From Demequina mangrovi (GTDB taxonomy: Bacteria > Actinomycetota > Actinomycetes > Actinomycetales > Demequinaceae), in contig NZ_BBLU01000014.1 of NCBI RefSeq assembly GCF_000759715.1, forward strand, positions 1 to 64,000: 64,000 bases of DNA, read 5' to 3'. Within the stretch, counting starts at the first letter, position 1, and every line of letters begins with the position of its first letter. Under the pieces are notes generated by a model, which made no database searches, had not been told where the DNA came from, and saw only the letters and a list, made by a program, of their open reading frames with translations. Below, one piece after another: positions 51,854-62,548 of the stretch. Both the position numbers and the translations under genes were made by a program.

Positions 51854-53937
51854 CGGACCGTCTCTTTTCGGGCCTGCGACGAGCGCACCATGGTCGCCGC
51901 CGCGAGGCCCGCGCCGAACGCGATGCAGACCAGCGTGGTAAGCGCCATGAGGATCATCGGCGCCGTCAGGCTTCCGGCGTGCGCGAGGGCCCACGTCGGC
52001 CCGAGAAGCTCGGCCTCGACGGTGCCGGTGAAGTCGAGCGGAAGCGCCTGCGGCATCCCCGCGCCGTGGAAGGTGAGGAGCACTCCGACCAGGCCTGTCG
52101 CCATGCCGAGCCCTACGCCGACGAGCAGCGGCACCGTGAAGCGAAGGGCCATCGCGGCCCGCGCGGTGCCGGTGGAGAGGCCGAGGGCGCGCCGGGCATC
52201 GTCCTCGGCGGCGGAGGCGCGCACGGAGGAGGCGAAGGCCGCGAACGCGACCAGCACCAACGCCGCGATGCCCGTGATGGCGACAGCCATGAAGACGTCC
52301 GCGATCACCGCGGCCGCCGGGACCTCGAAGCCGGCCGGGAGCCATCCCCACGCGCTCACGTGGAGCTCGGCTGTCGTGTACCCGGCCACCGTCGCGAGCA
52401 CGTGCCACGCCACCGCAGCCGTGAGCGCCGCGGTGCCGATCGCGACCACGCCCGCGGGGATCGCGGCGAGGCGGAGCCGTCCGAGGAGCGCGTCCCCGGC
52501 AGGCATCTCCCAGGGCACGGAGCTGCGCGCGAGTGCACGGCCCGCGCGCGCCACCAGATCCCGCGCTGCCCGCATCAGCATCGGCACGGAGGCGACGATG
52601 ACCGCGAGAGCGAGCACCCACGCGGTGTTCCGGCGCTCGTAGGAGAGGTCTGCGGGCCACGCGAGCACCACGAGCGCGAGGAACAGCGCCGCCCAGACCC
52701 CGTAGATCCACGCCGAACGGACCCGTGGCCCGGCGGGCTCCTCGATCACGGGGGTGACGGGCTTGAGTGCCGCGGCGGGCGTGACGCGCGCCGCCCAGAA
52801 GGCGGGGATCGCGCCGAGGATCGCCGCCATGACGAGACCGAGCGCCCCGATCGCGAGCACCAGCCATCCGCCGACGTCCATGCCCGCCGGGATCAGCGCG
52901 TCGGGATTGTCGGCCGCGAAGGCGGAGTACTCGAGCGCCACCGCACCCCACGCGATCGCCGTGCCCGCGACCCCCGCCACCAGACCCACGAGCAGGACCT
53001 CGCCGACGGTCGCCGCCGCGATCGTGGAACGCCGCGCCCCCAGCACTCGTGCGGTCGCGACCCACCGGCTGCGGGCCTGCGCCTGCGCGCGTCCCACGGC
53101 GAAGACCATCCCGATCATCCCGACGGGGAGCACGATGGCGGTGACGGCGAGGACCTGCAGACGCTCGCTCGAGTGTTGGGGGAGAGGGCCCGACCAGGAC
53201 CCGCTCACCGGACCGCGAAGATCCGTCAGCGACTCCGTCGCGACCTGCGCTCCGACGACGGTGGTCGCGCTCCAGTCGAAGTCGCCGGCCCTGCTCTCCT
53301 GCGCCTTCCAGGTGTGCCAGACGGTCACCGCGTCGTCCCACTCCAGCACGGCATCGAGGGGTCCGACGGCGTAACGTCCCTCGGCGCCGTCCCGCAGAAA
53401 GCCCGAGACCTCGAAGGTGCCGAGGTCGATGGTGCTGTAGGCCCCGTCGGAGGTCGAGGAGTCGCCCGCGACCGTGAGGGTGTCGCCGATCTGCACGCGG
53501 GAGTCCGAGCTCGCCGCGATCGCGATCTGTCCAGGTCCGGGAGCGTCGCCCTCGGTGAGGAGCAGCTCCCAGTCGACCGCGCCGCGCAGGCCCCCCACGT
53601 TGTACGCGAGCCCGATGTCCTGGCCGAAGGGCGCGATCACCTCGATCGGGAAGCCGTGCAGCATCGCAGCGGTCCCGGCTCCCTCAGCGTCCGCCGCGTC
53701 CAGCGCGGCACCGAGCTCGGTGAGCGGCAGGGTGTCCGTGCCGTCGACCGCGAAGCTCCGGCGCCACTCGCCGTCCAGCCCGTACGCCGTCGCGGCGTGA
53801 GCGTCGACGGCGTCCTGCTGCGCGGCAGAGAAGGCCGCGTATCCCGCGAGCGCCACCCCGAGCGTGAGGATCGCGGCGGTCGAGACCAGGTAGCCGCGGT
53901 GCGCGGCCGCCTGCGCCCGCATGAGGTCGAGGATCAC
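51850..53937 (-). CDS. FtsX-type ABC permease, operon gene 4
   Basis: 695 residues from GTG 53937 (GTGA overlap). Starts VILDLMRAQAAAHRGYLVST, as its neighbour starts MILDLLREQARAHRAYLAWT, showing tandem duplication. Cytoplasmic loop ARSRWVATARVLGARRSTIA and VTPAAALKPVTP as in the others. External domain (about 40-250) differs more, as expected if it sets ligand specificity. Confidence 0.88.
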   Translation of the reverse strand: MILDLMRAQAAAHRGYLVSTAAILTLGVALAGYAAFSAAQQDAVDAHAATAYGLDGEWRRSFAVDGTDTLPLTELGAALDAADAEGAGTAAMLHGFPIEVIAPFGQDIGLAYNVGGLRGAVDWELLLTEGDAPGPGQIAIAASSDSRVQIGDTLTVAGDSSTSDGAYSTIDLGTFEVSGFLRDGAEGRYAVGPLDAVLEWDDAVTVWHTWKAQESRAGDFDWSATTVVGAQVATESLTDLRGPVSGSWSGPLPQHSSERLQVLAVTAIVLPVGMIGMVFAVGRAQAQARSRWVATARVLGARRSTIAAATVGEVLLVGLVAGVAGTAIAWGAVALEYSAFAADNPDALIPAGMDVGGWLVLAIGALGLVMAAILGAIPAFWAARVTPAAALKPVTPVIEEPAGPRVRSAWIYGVWAALFLALVVLAWPADLSYERRNTAWVLALAVIVASVPMLMRAARDLVARAGRALARSSVPWEMPAGDALLGRLRLAAIPAGVVAIGTAALTAAVAWHVLATVAGYTTAELHVSAWGWLPAGFEVPAAAVIADVFMAVAITGIAALVLVAFAAFASSVRASAAEDDARRALGLSTGTARAAMALRFTVPLLVGVGLGMATGLVGVLLTFHGAGMPQALPLDFTGTVEAELLGPTWALAHAGSLTAPMILMALTTLVCIAFGAGLAAATMVRSSQARKETVR

Positions 53938-55778
53938 GCGACGCCTTCCTTCTCCGCCTCGCGCAGCTGCGCGGCGGGGGAGAGCGACTCGGCGCGCACG
54001 CGGATGAGCGCGGCGAGACCGGCTGCGAGGCCGGAGGCCAGCACCGCGAGCCCGATCAGCGCGCCCCACGGTGCCTGTGCAAGATCGAAGCCGATGTTCC
54101 ACAGCCGGATCCCCAAGCCGCCCGCGTCGCCGACGCTCAGGAGGGAGAACAGCGACCCCAGCACTGTCCCGGAGACGAGGCCCAGCGCCGCGCCGACCGC
54201 GGTCACGGCGCCCGCCTCGAGCGCCGCCGCGCCCCGCATCGTGCCCGCCTGGGCGCCGAGGGCCACCAGCGTCGCGTGCTCGCGGGCCCGGAGGCGCTGC
54301 GTCGCGGCGGCGAGCACCACCACGATCGCGACCGCGCCGAGCAGGAACGGCCCCGCGACGGAGACGAGGCCGCGGGCGTCGATGCGCGTGGTGCCACCCC
54401 CGTTGTCGCCGATGCGCTCGGAGACGATCGCGTCGCCGAGGTCGTGCTCGGCGAGGATGGACTCGACGTCTGCCGAGTCATCGGCCCCGTAGATGAGCAG
54501 CGCGGCGTCGGGCGCCTCGCCGTAGGTGCGCTCGGCCCAGCCGCGCTCTACTGCCGCGAAGGGCGCCGAGACGGCCGGCCACACGACCTCGGCCTCGACG
54601 CCGCCGATCGCGAGCTCCGTCTTGCTGCCGCCGATCAAGACGGCGTCGTCGAGGTGCATCGGCCGCAGTCCCCGCGGGTCCACCGCGTCGAGCGCGTCGA
54701 CCTCGAGCGCGAACACATCGCGCGCAACGGCAGCAGGGACCGCGATGAGGCGTTCGTCCGCCGAGAGCTCGGCGACGATGCGAGGGTCCAGCGCGGGGGC
54801 CCAGTCCGTCGCGACGATGCGATCGGTCCACTCGGAGAGCGGCTCGAGCATCGGCATCGTGGCGACCGTGGCGTCCGGCACCAGCTGCTCGGCGAGCACA
54901 TTGCGCTCGGCTGTGCCGTTGACGGGGATGCTCACGCCCGTCGCGACGGCCACCACGAGCCCGATCGCGCCGATGGCGGCCGCCCGCAGCGGCGCGGGAC
55001 GCACCAGGGCGTCGGCGGCGAGGCCGCGGGCGCTCGCGGGATCGGCCCTGCGCGACATGACCCGGGCGACCCGGGCGACGAGGCGCACGCCCACGGCCGA
55101 TCCCCAGCGCAGCAGCAGCGCGGGGAGCGCGACGTACATGCCGAGCATCGCCACCACGACGACCACGCCGACGCGCCAGCCGGAGAGGTTCGACATCATC
55201 GGCAGCGCCTCCAGGGCGAGTGCGACGAGGACCAGCGCGATCGCCCACCACACCCACCGGGGCGTCCGACGCATCGCGCTTCCGGCCACGCCGGTCGCAT
55301 CGTCCACCGCCGGACGATGCGTAGCCCAGGACGCGGCGAGCGCCCAGCCGAGAGCGGCGCCGCCTGCCAGCCCGACCCAGAACCATGCCAGCGCGCTGAG
55401 CCCGTAGATGTCCGGATAGCCCTCGCCGAACCCGACGCGGAGCTGACCGACGATCGACCCGAGCAGCAGCGCCGCGCCGCCCCAGGTCGCACCCGCGGCG
55501 AGCCCGCGAAGCGCCTCGGCGCCGATGAGCGAGCGCCGCGACTGCCCGAGCGCGCGCAACGAGGCGAGCTCGGCCCGCCGGGTCGCGAGGTGCGCCGCGC
55601 GCAGGACCCCGACGACGGTCGCGACCACGATCGCGATGATCGGTGCAGCGATGTACCCCGGCATCATCAGGAGCGTGGCGAGGTAGTAGTCGCTCGACAG
55701 CGGCTGCCACACCGGCGGAGCCAGATACCCCATCACCACGCCGCCGACGGCGAGCGCCCACGCAGCTGCATTCCTCAT
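53934..55778 (-). CDS. FtsX-type ABC permease, operon gene 3
   Basis: 614 residues. Begins MRNAAAWALAVGGVVMGYLA; loop TRRAELASLRALGQSRRSLI corresponds to the FtsX coupling segment. A different subtype from genes 4 and 5: shorter external region in the first half and a large one (about 315-490) between the two halves. ATGA overlap both sides. Confidence 0.85.
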   Translation of the reverse strand: MRNAAAWALAVGGVVMGYLAPPVWQPLSSDYYLATLLMMPGYIAAPIIAIVVATVVGVLRAAHLATRRAELASLRALGQSRRSLIGAEALRGLAAGATWGGAALLLGSIVGQLRVGFGEGYPDIYGLSALAWFWVGLAGGAALGWALAASWATHRPAVDDATGVAGSAMRRTPRWVWWAIALVLVALALEALPMMSNLSGWRVGVVVVVAMLGMYVALPALLLRWGSAVGVRLVARVARVMSRRADPASARGLAADALVRPAPLRAAAIGAIGLVVAVATGVSIPVNGTAERNVLAEQLVPDATVATMPMLEPLSEWTDRIVATDWAPALDPRIVAELSADERLIAVPAAVARDVFALEVDALDAVDPRGLRPMHLDDAVLIGGSKTELAIGGVEAEVVWPAVSAPFAAVERGWAERTYGEAPDAALLIYGADDSADVESILAEHDLGDAIVSERIGDNGGGTTRIDARGLVSVAGPFLLGAVAIVVVLAAATQRLRAREHATLVALGAQAGTMRGAAALEAGAVTAVGAALGLVSGTVLGSLFSLLSVGDAGGLGIRLWNIGFDLAQAPWGALIGLAVLASGLAAGLAALIRVRAESLSPAAQLREAEKEGVA

Positions 55779-57573
55779 CGCACCGTCTCCTTGTTCCGAA
55801 GGGCCTCGGCGGGTGTGTCGAGGCGGATCGCGGCGGAGGCGAGCGCCGTCACCGCGGTGAAGATCCCGAGAATGAGGGCGCCCCAGATCACCAGGTACGC
55901 CCACGGCACGGACTCGAGAGCGAGCGTCGTATAGGAGTCCGTGATGACGCCGGTGAGCGAGCCTCGGGCGGCCCCGAGCACCGCCATCACCATGTGCGCC
56001 GCGGCTCCCATGGACATGCCGGCGGCGACGGCGGTGCCTGCGACCACGGCGCCCTCGAGGGTGAGGGCCTGCCGCATCAGGCGCGGCTCCGCGCCGAGCG
56101 CCGCGAACGTGGCCGCCTCGCGGGAGCCGGCCTTGACCGCGCCGAAGGCGACCGGTGTGAGCACGAGTCCCAGCAGGACGGCGATCGTCACGAGCGCGCC
56201 GGTCGAGTCGCCGCCCGAGGTGTACGAGGATGACGAGGACCACGTCGAGTCGGTCTCGACCGCCGTCGCGGCCTGATCGATGGCCTCGCGGTCCGCGCCC
56301 TCGTGGGCGTACACGAGGTACGTGGTGCCGGCCGTCGGTCCGGTGACGTCGGCGAGCGAGACGAACGTGTCCCAGCTGCCGTCGAGCGGCACGATCCCGC
56401 TCGGCCGGAACACGTCGGTGGTGATGTCGCGGACGTTCGTCTCCGCGGAGACGGCGGCTCCGGGATGCGTCTCGAGCGCATCCGCGACCTCGTCGTCGAT
56501 GCCCCGCAGGTCCGCGGGATCGACCGCGATCGCTCTCTGCCACTCGTCGAGCCCGGCGAGCGCCTCGCCGACGACCACGCGCTCGACACCGTCGATCGCC
56601 GCGAGCTCGTCGCGGAGATCCGTGCTGTCCGCGGACACGCTCGTCGTGGTCACCAGGAGATCCGACTGCGCGACCGCGGTCGGACCCGTCGCGAGCGCGC
56701 CGACCGCGAAGGCGATCAACCCGACCGTCATGAAGGTCCGTCCGGTCGCCTTGGTGGGGGACGAGGCGCGGGCGGCGAGGACTGCGGCCAGGCGCGGTGC
56801 CCCCGCCCCGTCGGCGAGCCCGGCCGCGAGGGCAACGAAGCGCGGTGCGTATCCGCGCGCCCACGGCAGCACGGCCGCGAGTGCGAGCACCACGAGGAGG
56901 ATCCAGCACGCGCCCCACGCGATGCCCGCGGCGTTGGTGACCACGAAGCCCTCGGCGAGCTCGTGGTCGAGCGCGAGCCCGACGATCACGCCGGCCGCGG
57001 TCGCGGCGAGGCCCGCCACGATGGCGGCGCCGCGGCCGAGCCGGAGCGGACGCATCGCCTCGGCGTCCTCGCGCAGCCGCTCGACGGGCGTGCGACGCGG
57101 CCGTCGCACCGCGATCACATGTGCGATGGAGAGCGAGAGCGCGACGAGGATGCCCTCCTCGGCGCGGACCGCCCAGGTCTCGGCCCCCGTGGAGAAGGGC
57201 TCCCATCCGTGCGCCTGCTCGAGCGCGACGTGCACCGCGCCGGCCATCACGTAGACGGACGTGGCGACGATCAGCCCGTGGCGCAGACCTGTCCACGCGG
57301 CTCGTCGCACCGCGGTGCCGGGCGTCTCGCCCAGCGCGGCGCGCACGGCGGCCTCGCCCGGATCCACGGCACGGATGCCGAGGATCGCGACGAGCATCGC
57401 CACCAGGATGGTGAGCGGGATTCCCATGTAGAGCACGAGGCCGAACGCCCACACGAGGGTGAAGGGATCTCCGGCCTGCGTGCACTGTCCGCCGCACTCC
57501 CCGATGTCCCACGGCAGCCCGAGCGCCATGAACGCCGCCGCTGCTGCGCCGGCGACCAGCGCCGCGACGCCCC

Positions 57574-57577
<4 letters not shown>
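55775..57577 (-). CDS. FtsX-type ABC permease, operon gene 2
   Basis: 600 residues. N-terminal helix with external CGGQC (two Cys, residues about 28-32), then helices, an external domain in the middle (about 310-460), and the loop VKAGSREAATFAALGAEPRL. C-terminal RLDTPAEALRNKETVR is the FtsX-family end. Probably forms a heterodimer with gene 3. ATGA overlap with the ATPase gene. Confidence 0.85.
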
Positions 57578-58326
<749 letters not shown>

Positions 58327-58333
58327 GCTGGCG

Positions 58334-58339
58334 AACCTA
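58334..58339 (-). promoter_or_regulatory. -10 box TAGGTT of the ABC operon
   Basis: Minus-strand TAGGTT, CGCCAGC, ATG 58326. Confidence 0.65.
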
Positions 58340-58382
58340 TCGGCGCGCGTCGGGCCCGCACATCGTCCGTCGGCACCGTTCT

Positions 58383-58406
58383 CGGGTGATACCCAGGTAT
58401 GACGCG
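58383..58406 (-). promoter_or_regulatory. 24-bp operator of the ABC operon (copy 2)
   Basis: Same 24 bases as 42726-42749, and also 57 bases before the ATG. It lies directly after the response-regulator stop codon (58407), which fits that regulator acting on it. Confidence 0.75.
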
Positions 58407-59057
58407 TCAGGCCCGCGCGACCAGCCCGGCCTCGTAGGCGATCACCACGGCCTGCACGCGATCGCGCGCACCGAGCTTCGCGAGCACACGGCCCACGTGC
58501 GTCTTCACGGTCGGCTCCGCGAGGAACAGCGAGGCGCAGATCTCCTGGTTGGACATCCCGCGCGCCATGAGCAGCAGCACCTCGCGCTCGCGGTCGGTGA
58601 GGTCCGCCAGCCGCGCATCGTCCACCGGGTCCGGCAGCGCCGCCATGCGGGTGAGCAGCCGACGGGTCGAGGACGGTGCGATCACCGCGTCCCCCGCGTG
58701 CACCGTACGGACCGCGGCGAGCAGGTCCTCGGGCGGCGCGTCCTTGAGGAGGAAGCCCGAGGCGCCGGCCTTGATCGCCGCGACCACGTACTCGTCGAGG
58801 TCGAAGGTGGTGAGGATCACCACCTTCGTGGCGGACGATGCGGTGATGGCCGCGCAGGCGGCGATCCCGTCGGTGCCGGGCATGCGCACGTCGACGAGCG
58901 CGACGTCGGCGTGCGGCTCGAGCGCAGCGAGCGCATCGACCGCGGCCGCGCCGTCGCCGGCCTCCGCGACCACGGTCATGTCCTCCTGCGAGTCGACCAC
59001 CATGCGGAAGCCGGCACGGATGAGCTGCTGGTCGTCGACCAGTGCGACCCGGATCAT
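58407..59057 (-). CDS. LuxR/NarL-family response regulator
   Basis: 216 residues. Receiver with DD at 8-9, phosphoacceptor Asp56 in VALVDVRMPG, Lys in GFLLKDAP; C-terminal LuxR helix-turn-helix (LTDREREVLLLMARGMSNQE, LAEPTVKTHVGRVLAKLGAR). AAGGAGG precedes ATG 59057. Best candidate for binding the 24-bp operator. Confidence 0.93.
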   Translation of the reverse strand: MIRVALVDDQQLIRAGFRMVVDSQEDMTVVAEAGDGAAAVDALAALEPHADVALVDVRMPGTDGIAACAAITASSATKVVILTTFDLDEYVVAAIKAGASGFLLKDAPPEDLLAAVRTVHAGDAVIAPSSTRRLLTRMAALPDPVDDARLADLTDREREVLLLMARGMSNQEICASLFLAEPTVKTHVGRVLAKLGARDRVQAVVIAYEAGLVARA

Positions 59058-59848
59058 GCGTCCTCCTTGTCGTGCACCGGCGCGGTGCGAGGGGTGAGCG
59101 GCAGGCGGCCGCGGACCAGGAAGCCGCCGCCCGCGCGGGGCCCCGCGGTGAGCGTGCCGCCGAAGACGGTCGCTCGCTCGGCCATGCCGGCGATGCCGTG
59201 CCCGGCGCCGTCGCCCCGGGCCGCGGCGCCGCGGCCGTCGTCGGACACCGCCACGGCGAGCGCGTCCTCCTCCCACCGCAGCTGCACGAACGCGGTGACG
59301 TGCGGACCGGCGTGCTTGAGCACGTTGGTGAGCGCCTCCTGGACGATGCGGTACGCGGCGAGCCCGGCGCCGATCGGCAGGGGCCGCGGGGTGCCGGTGG
59401 TGACGTACGAGACCTCGAGGCCGCCGTCGCGCATCGCGGCGACGAGCGCGGGGATGTCCTCGAGCGAGGGCTGCGGGCCCATCTCCGCATCGCCGTCGCT
59501 GTCGCGCAGGACGCCGAGCAGCGCGCGCATCTCCGACAGCGCCGAGCGGCTCACCTCGGCGATGGTGTCGAGGCTGCCGACCGCGGCGGCGGGATCGGCG
59601 CGGCCGGCGAAGCGGCCGCCGTCGGCCTGCGCCACCACCACCGACAGGGTGTGCGCGACGACATCGTGCATCTCGCGCGCGATTCTTGCGCGCTCGTTGG
59701 ATGCGGCGAGCGCGAGCGCCGCGGCGCCTTCGCGCGAGCGCTCCTCGGCGAGCGACGCGAACCTGCGGCGTTCGGCGCGCAGGCGCACGGCCAGGACGAC
59801 GGCGACGGCCGTCGCCAGGCCGGCGAGCGCCACCGCGAGCCAGATCAT
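59054..59848 (-). CDS. Sensor histidine kinase, DesK/NarL-family, no external sensor
   Basis: 264 residues. One membrane helix (residues 2-22) with no extracellular loop, then HisKA_3 with His61 in IAREMHDVVAHTLSVVV, N box YRIVQEALTNVLKHAGPH, G boxes VSDDGRGAAA and GHGIAGMAERA. Lacking a sensor domain, it probably reads the state of a partner membrane protein such as the permeases. ATGA overlap with the regulator. Confidence 0.92.
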   Translation of the reverse strand: MIWLAVALAGLATAVAVVLAVRLRAERRRFASLAEERSREGAAALALAASNERARIAREMHDVVAHTLSVVVAQADGGRFAGRADPAAAVGSLDTIAEVSRSALSEMRALLGVLRDSDGDAEMGPQPSLEDIPALVAAMRDGGLEVSYVTTGTPRPLPIGAGLAAYRIVQEALTNVLKHAGPHVTAFVQLRWEEDALAVAVSDDGRGAAARGDGAGHGIAGMAERATVFGGTLTAGPRAGGGFLVRGRLPLTPRTAPVHDKEDA

Positions 59849-59855
59849 GGCGGCC

Positions 59856-59861
59856 ACTGTA
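59856..59861 (-). promoter_or_regulatory. -10 box TACAGT of the kinase gene
   Basis: Minus-strand TACAGT, GGCCGCC, ATG 59848. The 24-bp operator is not present here. Confidence 0.6.
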
Positions 59862-59931
59862 CGGCCCGGAGGCCCCGCATCGTCCCAGGTCACGCAGCCG
59901 TAACGATTCGGACGACACTCTCGCACAACTG

Positions 59932-59978
59932 TTGCGGGCCGGTACCGCTCCCACTACGTTCGGTTGCAAGCGCTTGCG
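59932..59978 (+). promoter_or_regulatory. Promoter and LacI operator of the sugar transporter
   Basis: -35 TTGCGG (59932-59937), 17 bases, -10 TACGTT (59955-59960). TTGCAAGCGCTTGCG (59964-59978, perfect core GCAAGCGCTTGC) follows at the start point, where a repressor would block. It differs from the site before the LacI gene at 39.2 kb. The regulator is not in the window. Confidence 0.75.
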
Positions 59979-60078
59979 TCGTCGGAGACGCGATCCCCGG
60001 CGAAGCTGGCGTCGTTCCGTGTCCTCGGGGGGTCACGGAAAAGCTCAACGTGGAGCCCAATGAGGAGGCGCAGGACCT

Positions 60079-61461
60079 ATGACACGACGCATCATCTATC
60101 CCGCTGTGGGGCTTGCCCTCGGCGGGCTCGTGCTCGCCGGCTGTTCCAGCAGCGACGAGCCCGGCGACAGCGGTTCGAGCGGCGACGGCGGCGACGGCGG
60201 CGCGATGGCGGCTGGCTGCGAGGCCTACGCCGACTACGGCACGTTCGACGGCGAGTCCGTCGAGATCTACGGCACCCAGGTGGACGAGGAGGCCGACCGC
60301 CTCGTCGAGTCCTGGATGGAGTTCGAGGAGTGCACGGGCATCACCGTGGAGTGGATCGGCAACCAGGAGTTCGAGACGCAGATGAACGTCCGCGTCGAGG
60401 CCGGAGACCCGCCGGACCTCGCGATCTTCCCGCAGCCCGGCCTCGCGGCCCGCTTCATCGAGGGCGGCTCCGTGGTTCCGGCTCCGGAGTCCGTCGAGGC
60501 GAACGTCGACGAGTTCTGGACCGAGAGCTGGAAGGAGTACGGCACGGTCGACGGCACCTTCTACGCCGCGCCGCTCATGGCGAGCGTCAAGGGCTGGATC
60601 TGGTACTCGCCCACGCAGTTCGCCGAGAACGGCTACGAGGTCCCCGAGACGTGGGACGACATGATGGCGCTCACGGCGCAGATGGCCGAGGACGGCGCGG
60701 ACAACTCGCAGTACCGCCCGTGGTGCATCGGCTTCGAGTCCGGCGAGGCCACCGGCTGGCCCGGCACCGACTGGATCGAGGACATCGTCCTGCGCCAGCA
60801 GGGCGCGGAGACCTACGACGCGTGGGTCGCAGGTGACGTGAAGTTCTCCGACCCGGAGATCGTCGAGGCCTTCGACACCTTCGGTGAGATCGCGCTCAAC
60901 GCCGACTACGTCAACGGCGGCATCGGCGGACCCGAGACCATCGCGTCGACGGCGTTCGGCGACGGCGGTCTTCCGATCCTCGACGGCAACTGCTCGCTCC
61001 ACCACCAGGCCTCGTTCTACGAGGGCTTCTGGCCCGAGGGCACCGTGGTGGCCGAGGACGGCGACATCTGGGCCTTCATCACCCCGAAGATCAACGCGGA
61101 CGACCCGGACGCGGTGACCGGCGGTGGCGAGTTCATCACGGCCTTCAACGACAACCCGGCCACGGTCGCCTTCCAGACGTTCCTTTCGAGCGACACCTGG
61201 GCGAACATCCGCGTGGGCCTGGGCGGCGTCATCTCCGCGAACCAGGGCCTCGACCCGGCGAACGCGAGCTCCGAGCTCGGCACCGCCGCGATCGAGCTCC
61301 TGCAGAGCGAGGACACGCTGTTCAAGTTCGACGGCGCGGACCTCATGCCCGCCGCGGTCGGATCCGCCTCCTTCTGGACCGGTATCACCGACTGGGTCCA
61401 GGGCACCAAGTCCACGGAGGAGGTCACGTCCTTCATCGACGGGACGTGGCCCTCGTCCTGA
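60079..61461 (+). CDS. Sugar ABC transporter substrate-binding lipoprotein, AglE-like
   Basis: 460 residues. Lipobox LAGC (Cys22), a Ser/Gly/Asp linker, then a family-1 solute-binding fold (VEIYGTQVDEEADRLVESWM, VRVEAGDPPDLAIFPQPG, PLMASVKGWIWYSPTQFAEN). WPGTDWIEDIVLRQQGAETY and the length recall alpha-glucoside binding proteins. GAGGAGGCGCAGGA precedes ATG 60079. Confidence 0.9.
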   Translation: MTRRIIYPAVGLALGGLVLAGCSSSDEPGDSGSSGDGGDGGAMAAGCEAYADYGTFDGESVEIYGTQVDEEADRLVESWMEFEECTGITVEWIGNQEFETQMNVRVEAGDPPDLAIFPQPGLAARFIEGGSVVPAPESVEANVDEFWTESWKEYGTVDGTFYAAPLMASVKGWIWYSPTQFAENGYEVPETWDDMMALTAQMAEDGADNSQYRPWCIGFESGEATGWPGTDWIEDIVLRQQGAETYDAWVAGDVKFSDPEIVEAFDTFGEIALNADYVNGGIGGPETIASTAFGDGGLPILDGNCSLHHQASFYEGFWPEGTVVAEDGDIWAFITPKINADDPDAVTGGGEFITAFNDNPATVAFQTFLSSDTWANIRVGLGGVISANQGLDPANASSELGTAAIELLQSEDTLFKFDGADLMPAAVGSASFWTGITDWVQGTKSTEEVTSFIDGTWPSS

Positions 61462-61528
61462 TGCCGACAGCGATGCGCCGGCCGGGTGGCCCCCGGCCGG
61501 CGCATCGCGCCATCGAAGGGAGTGGACG

Positions 61529-62548
61529 ATGATGACGGTCCACGCAGGTCTGGTCGCAGGGGCGCTCCGCACGGAGGGCTTCTGGACCGAGCAGAGTCCC
61601 AAGCTCGGCTTCGCCGCGATCGCGATCGTGGTGTTCCTCGCGGTCATGGGGCTGGTGATGTTCCTCGCCGACAACGCGCCGCGCAAGGGACGCGACGTGG
61701 TGCAGCTGCTGCTGTTCGTGCTGCCGGCGATGCTGCTGCTCGCCGCGGGCATGATCTGGCCGGCGCTGTCGACCATGTGGCAGTCCGTGACCTCGAAGGC
61801 GGGCGAGTTCGTCGGCCTCGACAACTTCGTCACGATCTTCACCGACCCGACCGGCCAGGTGGTGCTGCGCAACACCCTGCTCTGGGTGGTCTTCGTGCCG
61901 CTGATCTCGACCGTGGTCGGCCTCGCCTACGCGCTGTTCATCGACCGCGCCAAGGGCGAGCGGATCCTCAAGTCGCTGGTGTTCATGCCCATGGCGATCT
62001 CCTTCGTGGGAGCGTCGATCATCTGGGGATTCATGTACACGTACCGGTCCGAGGGCTTCCCGCAGATCGGCCTCCTCAACCAGATCCTCGTGTGGCTCGG
62101 CATGTCCCCGTACCAGTTCGTCGAGACGCCGCCGTGGAACACGTTCTTCCTGCTCGTCGTCATGGCGTGGATCCAGACCGGATTCGCCATGGTGGTGCTC
62201 TCCGCGGCGATCAAGGGCGTTCCCGCGGAGATCGTCGAGGCGGCCGAGCTCGACGGCGCCAGCGCGTGGGAGCGGTTCCTCCACGTGACGCTGCCGTGGA
62301 TCCGCGGCTCGCTCGTGGTGGTGGTCACCACCATCACCATCTCGACGCTGAAGGTCTTCGACATCGTCCGCACCATGACGGGCGGCCAGTACAACACCTC
62401 CGTCGTCGCGAACGAGATGTACACGAGAGCCTTCCGGCTCGGTCAGCCCGAGATCGGCGCCGCGCTCGCGGTGGTGCTGTTCATCCTGGTGCTGCCGATC
62501 GTCATCTACAACATCCGAGTCCTGCGCCAGCACAAGGAGACGCACTGA
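61529..62548 (+). CDS. Sugar ABC transporter permease, AglF/MalF-like
   Basis: 339 residues, eight predicted helices: two N-terminal ones (LGFAAIAIVVFLAVMGLVMF and QLLLFVLPAMLLLAAGMIWP) and the six-helix core. EAA loop VEAAELDGASAWERFLHVTL contacts the ATPase, which is not encoded here, so a shared MsmK/MalK-type ATPase is likely. ATG 61529 follows AAGGGAG; ATG 61532 also fits. Confidence 0.92.
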   Translation: MMTVHAGLVAGALRTEGFWTEQSPKLGFAAIAIVVFLAVMGLVMFLADNAPRKGRDVVQLLLFVLPAMLLLAAGMIWPALSTMWQSVTSKAGEFVGLDNFVTIFTDPTGQVVLRNTLLWVVFVPLISTVVGLAYALFIDRAKGERILKSLVFMPMAISFVGASIIWGFMYTYRSEGFPQIGLLNQILVWLGMSPYQFVETPPWNTFFLLVVMAWIQTGFAMVVLSAAIKGVPAEIVEAAELDGASAWERFLHVTLPWIRGSLVVVVTTITISTLKVFDIVRTMTGGQYNTSVVANEMYTRAFRLGQPEIGAALAVVLFILVLPIVIYNIRVLRQHKETH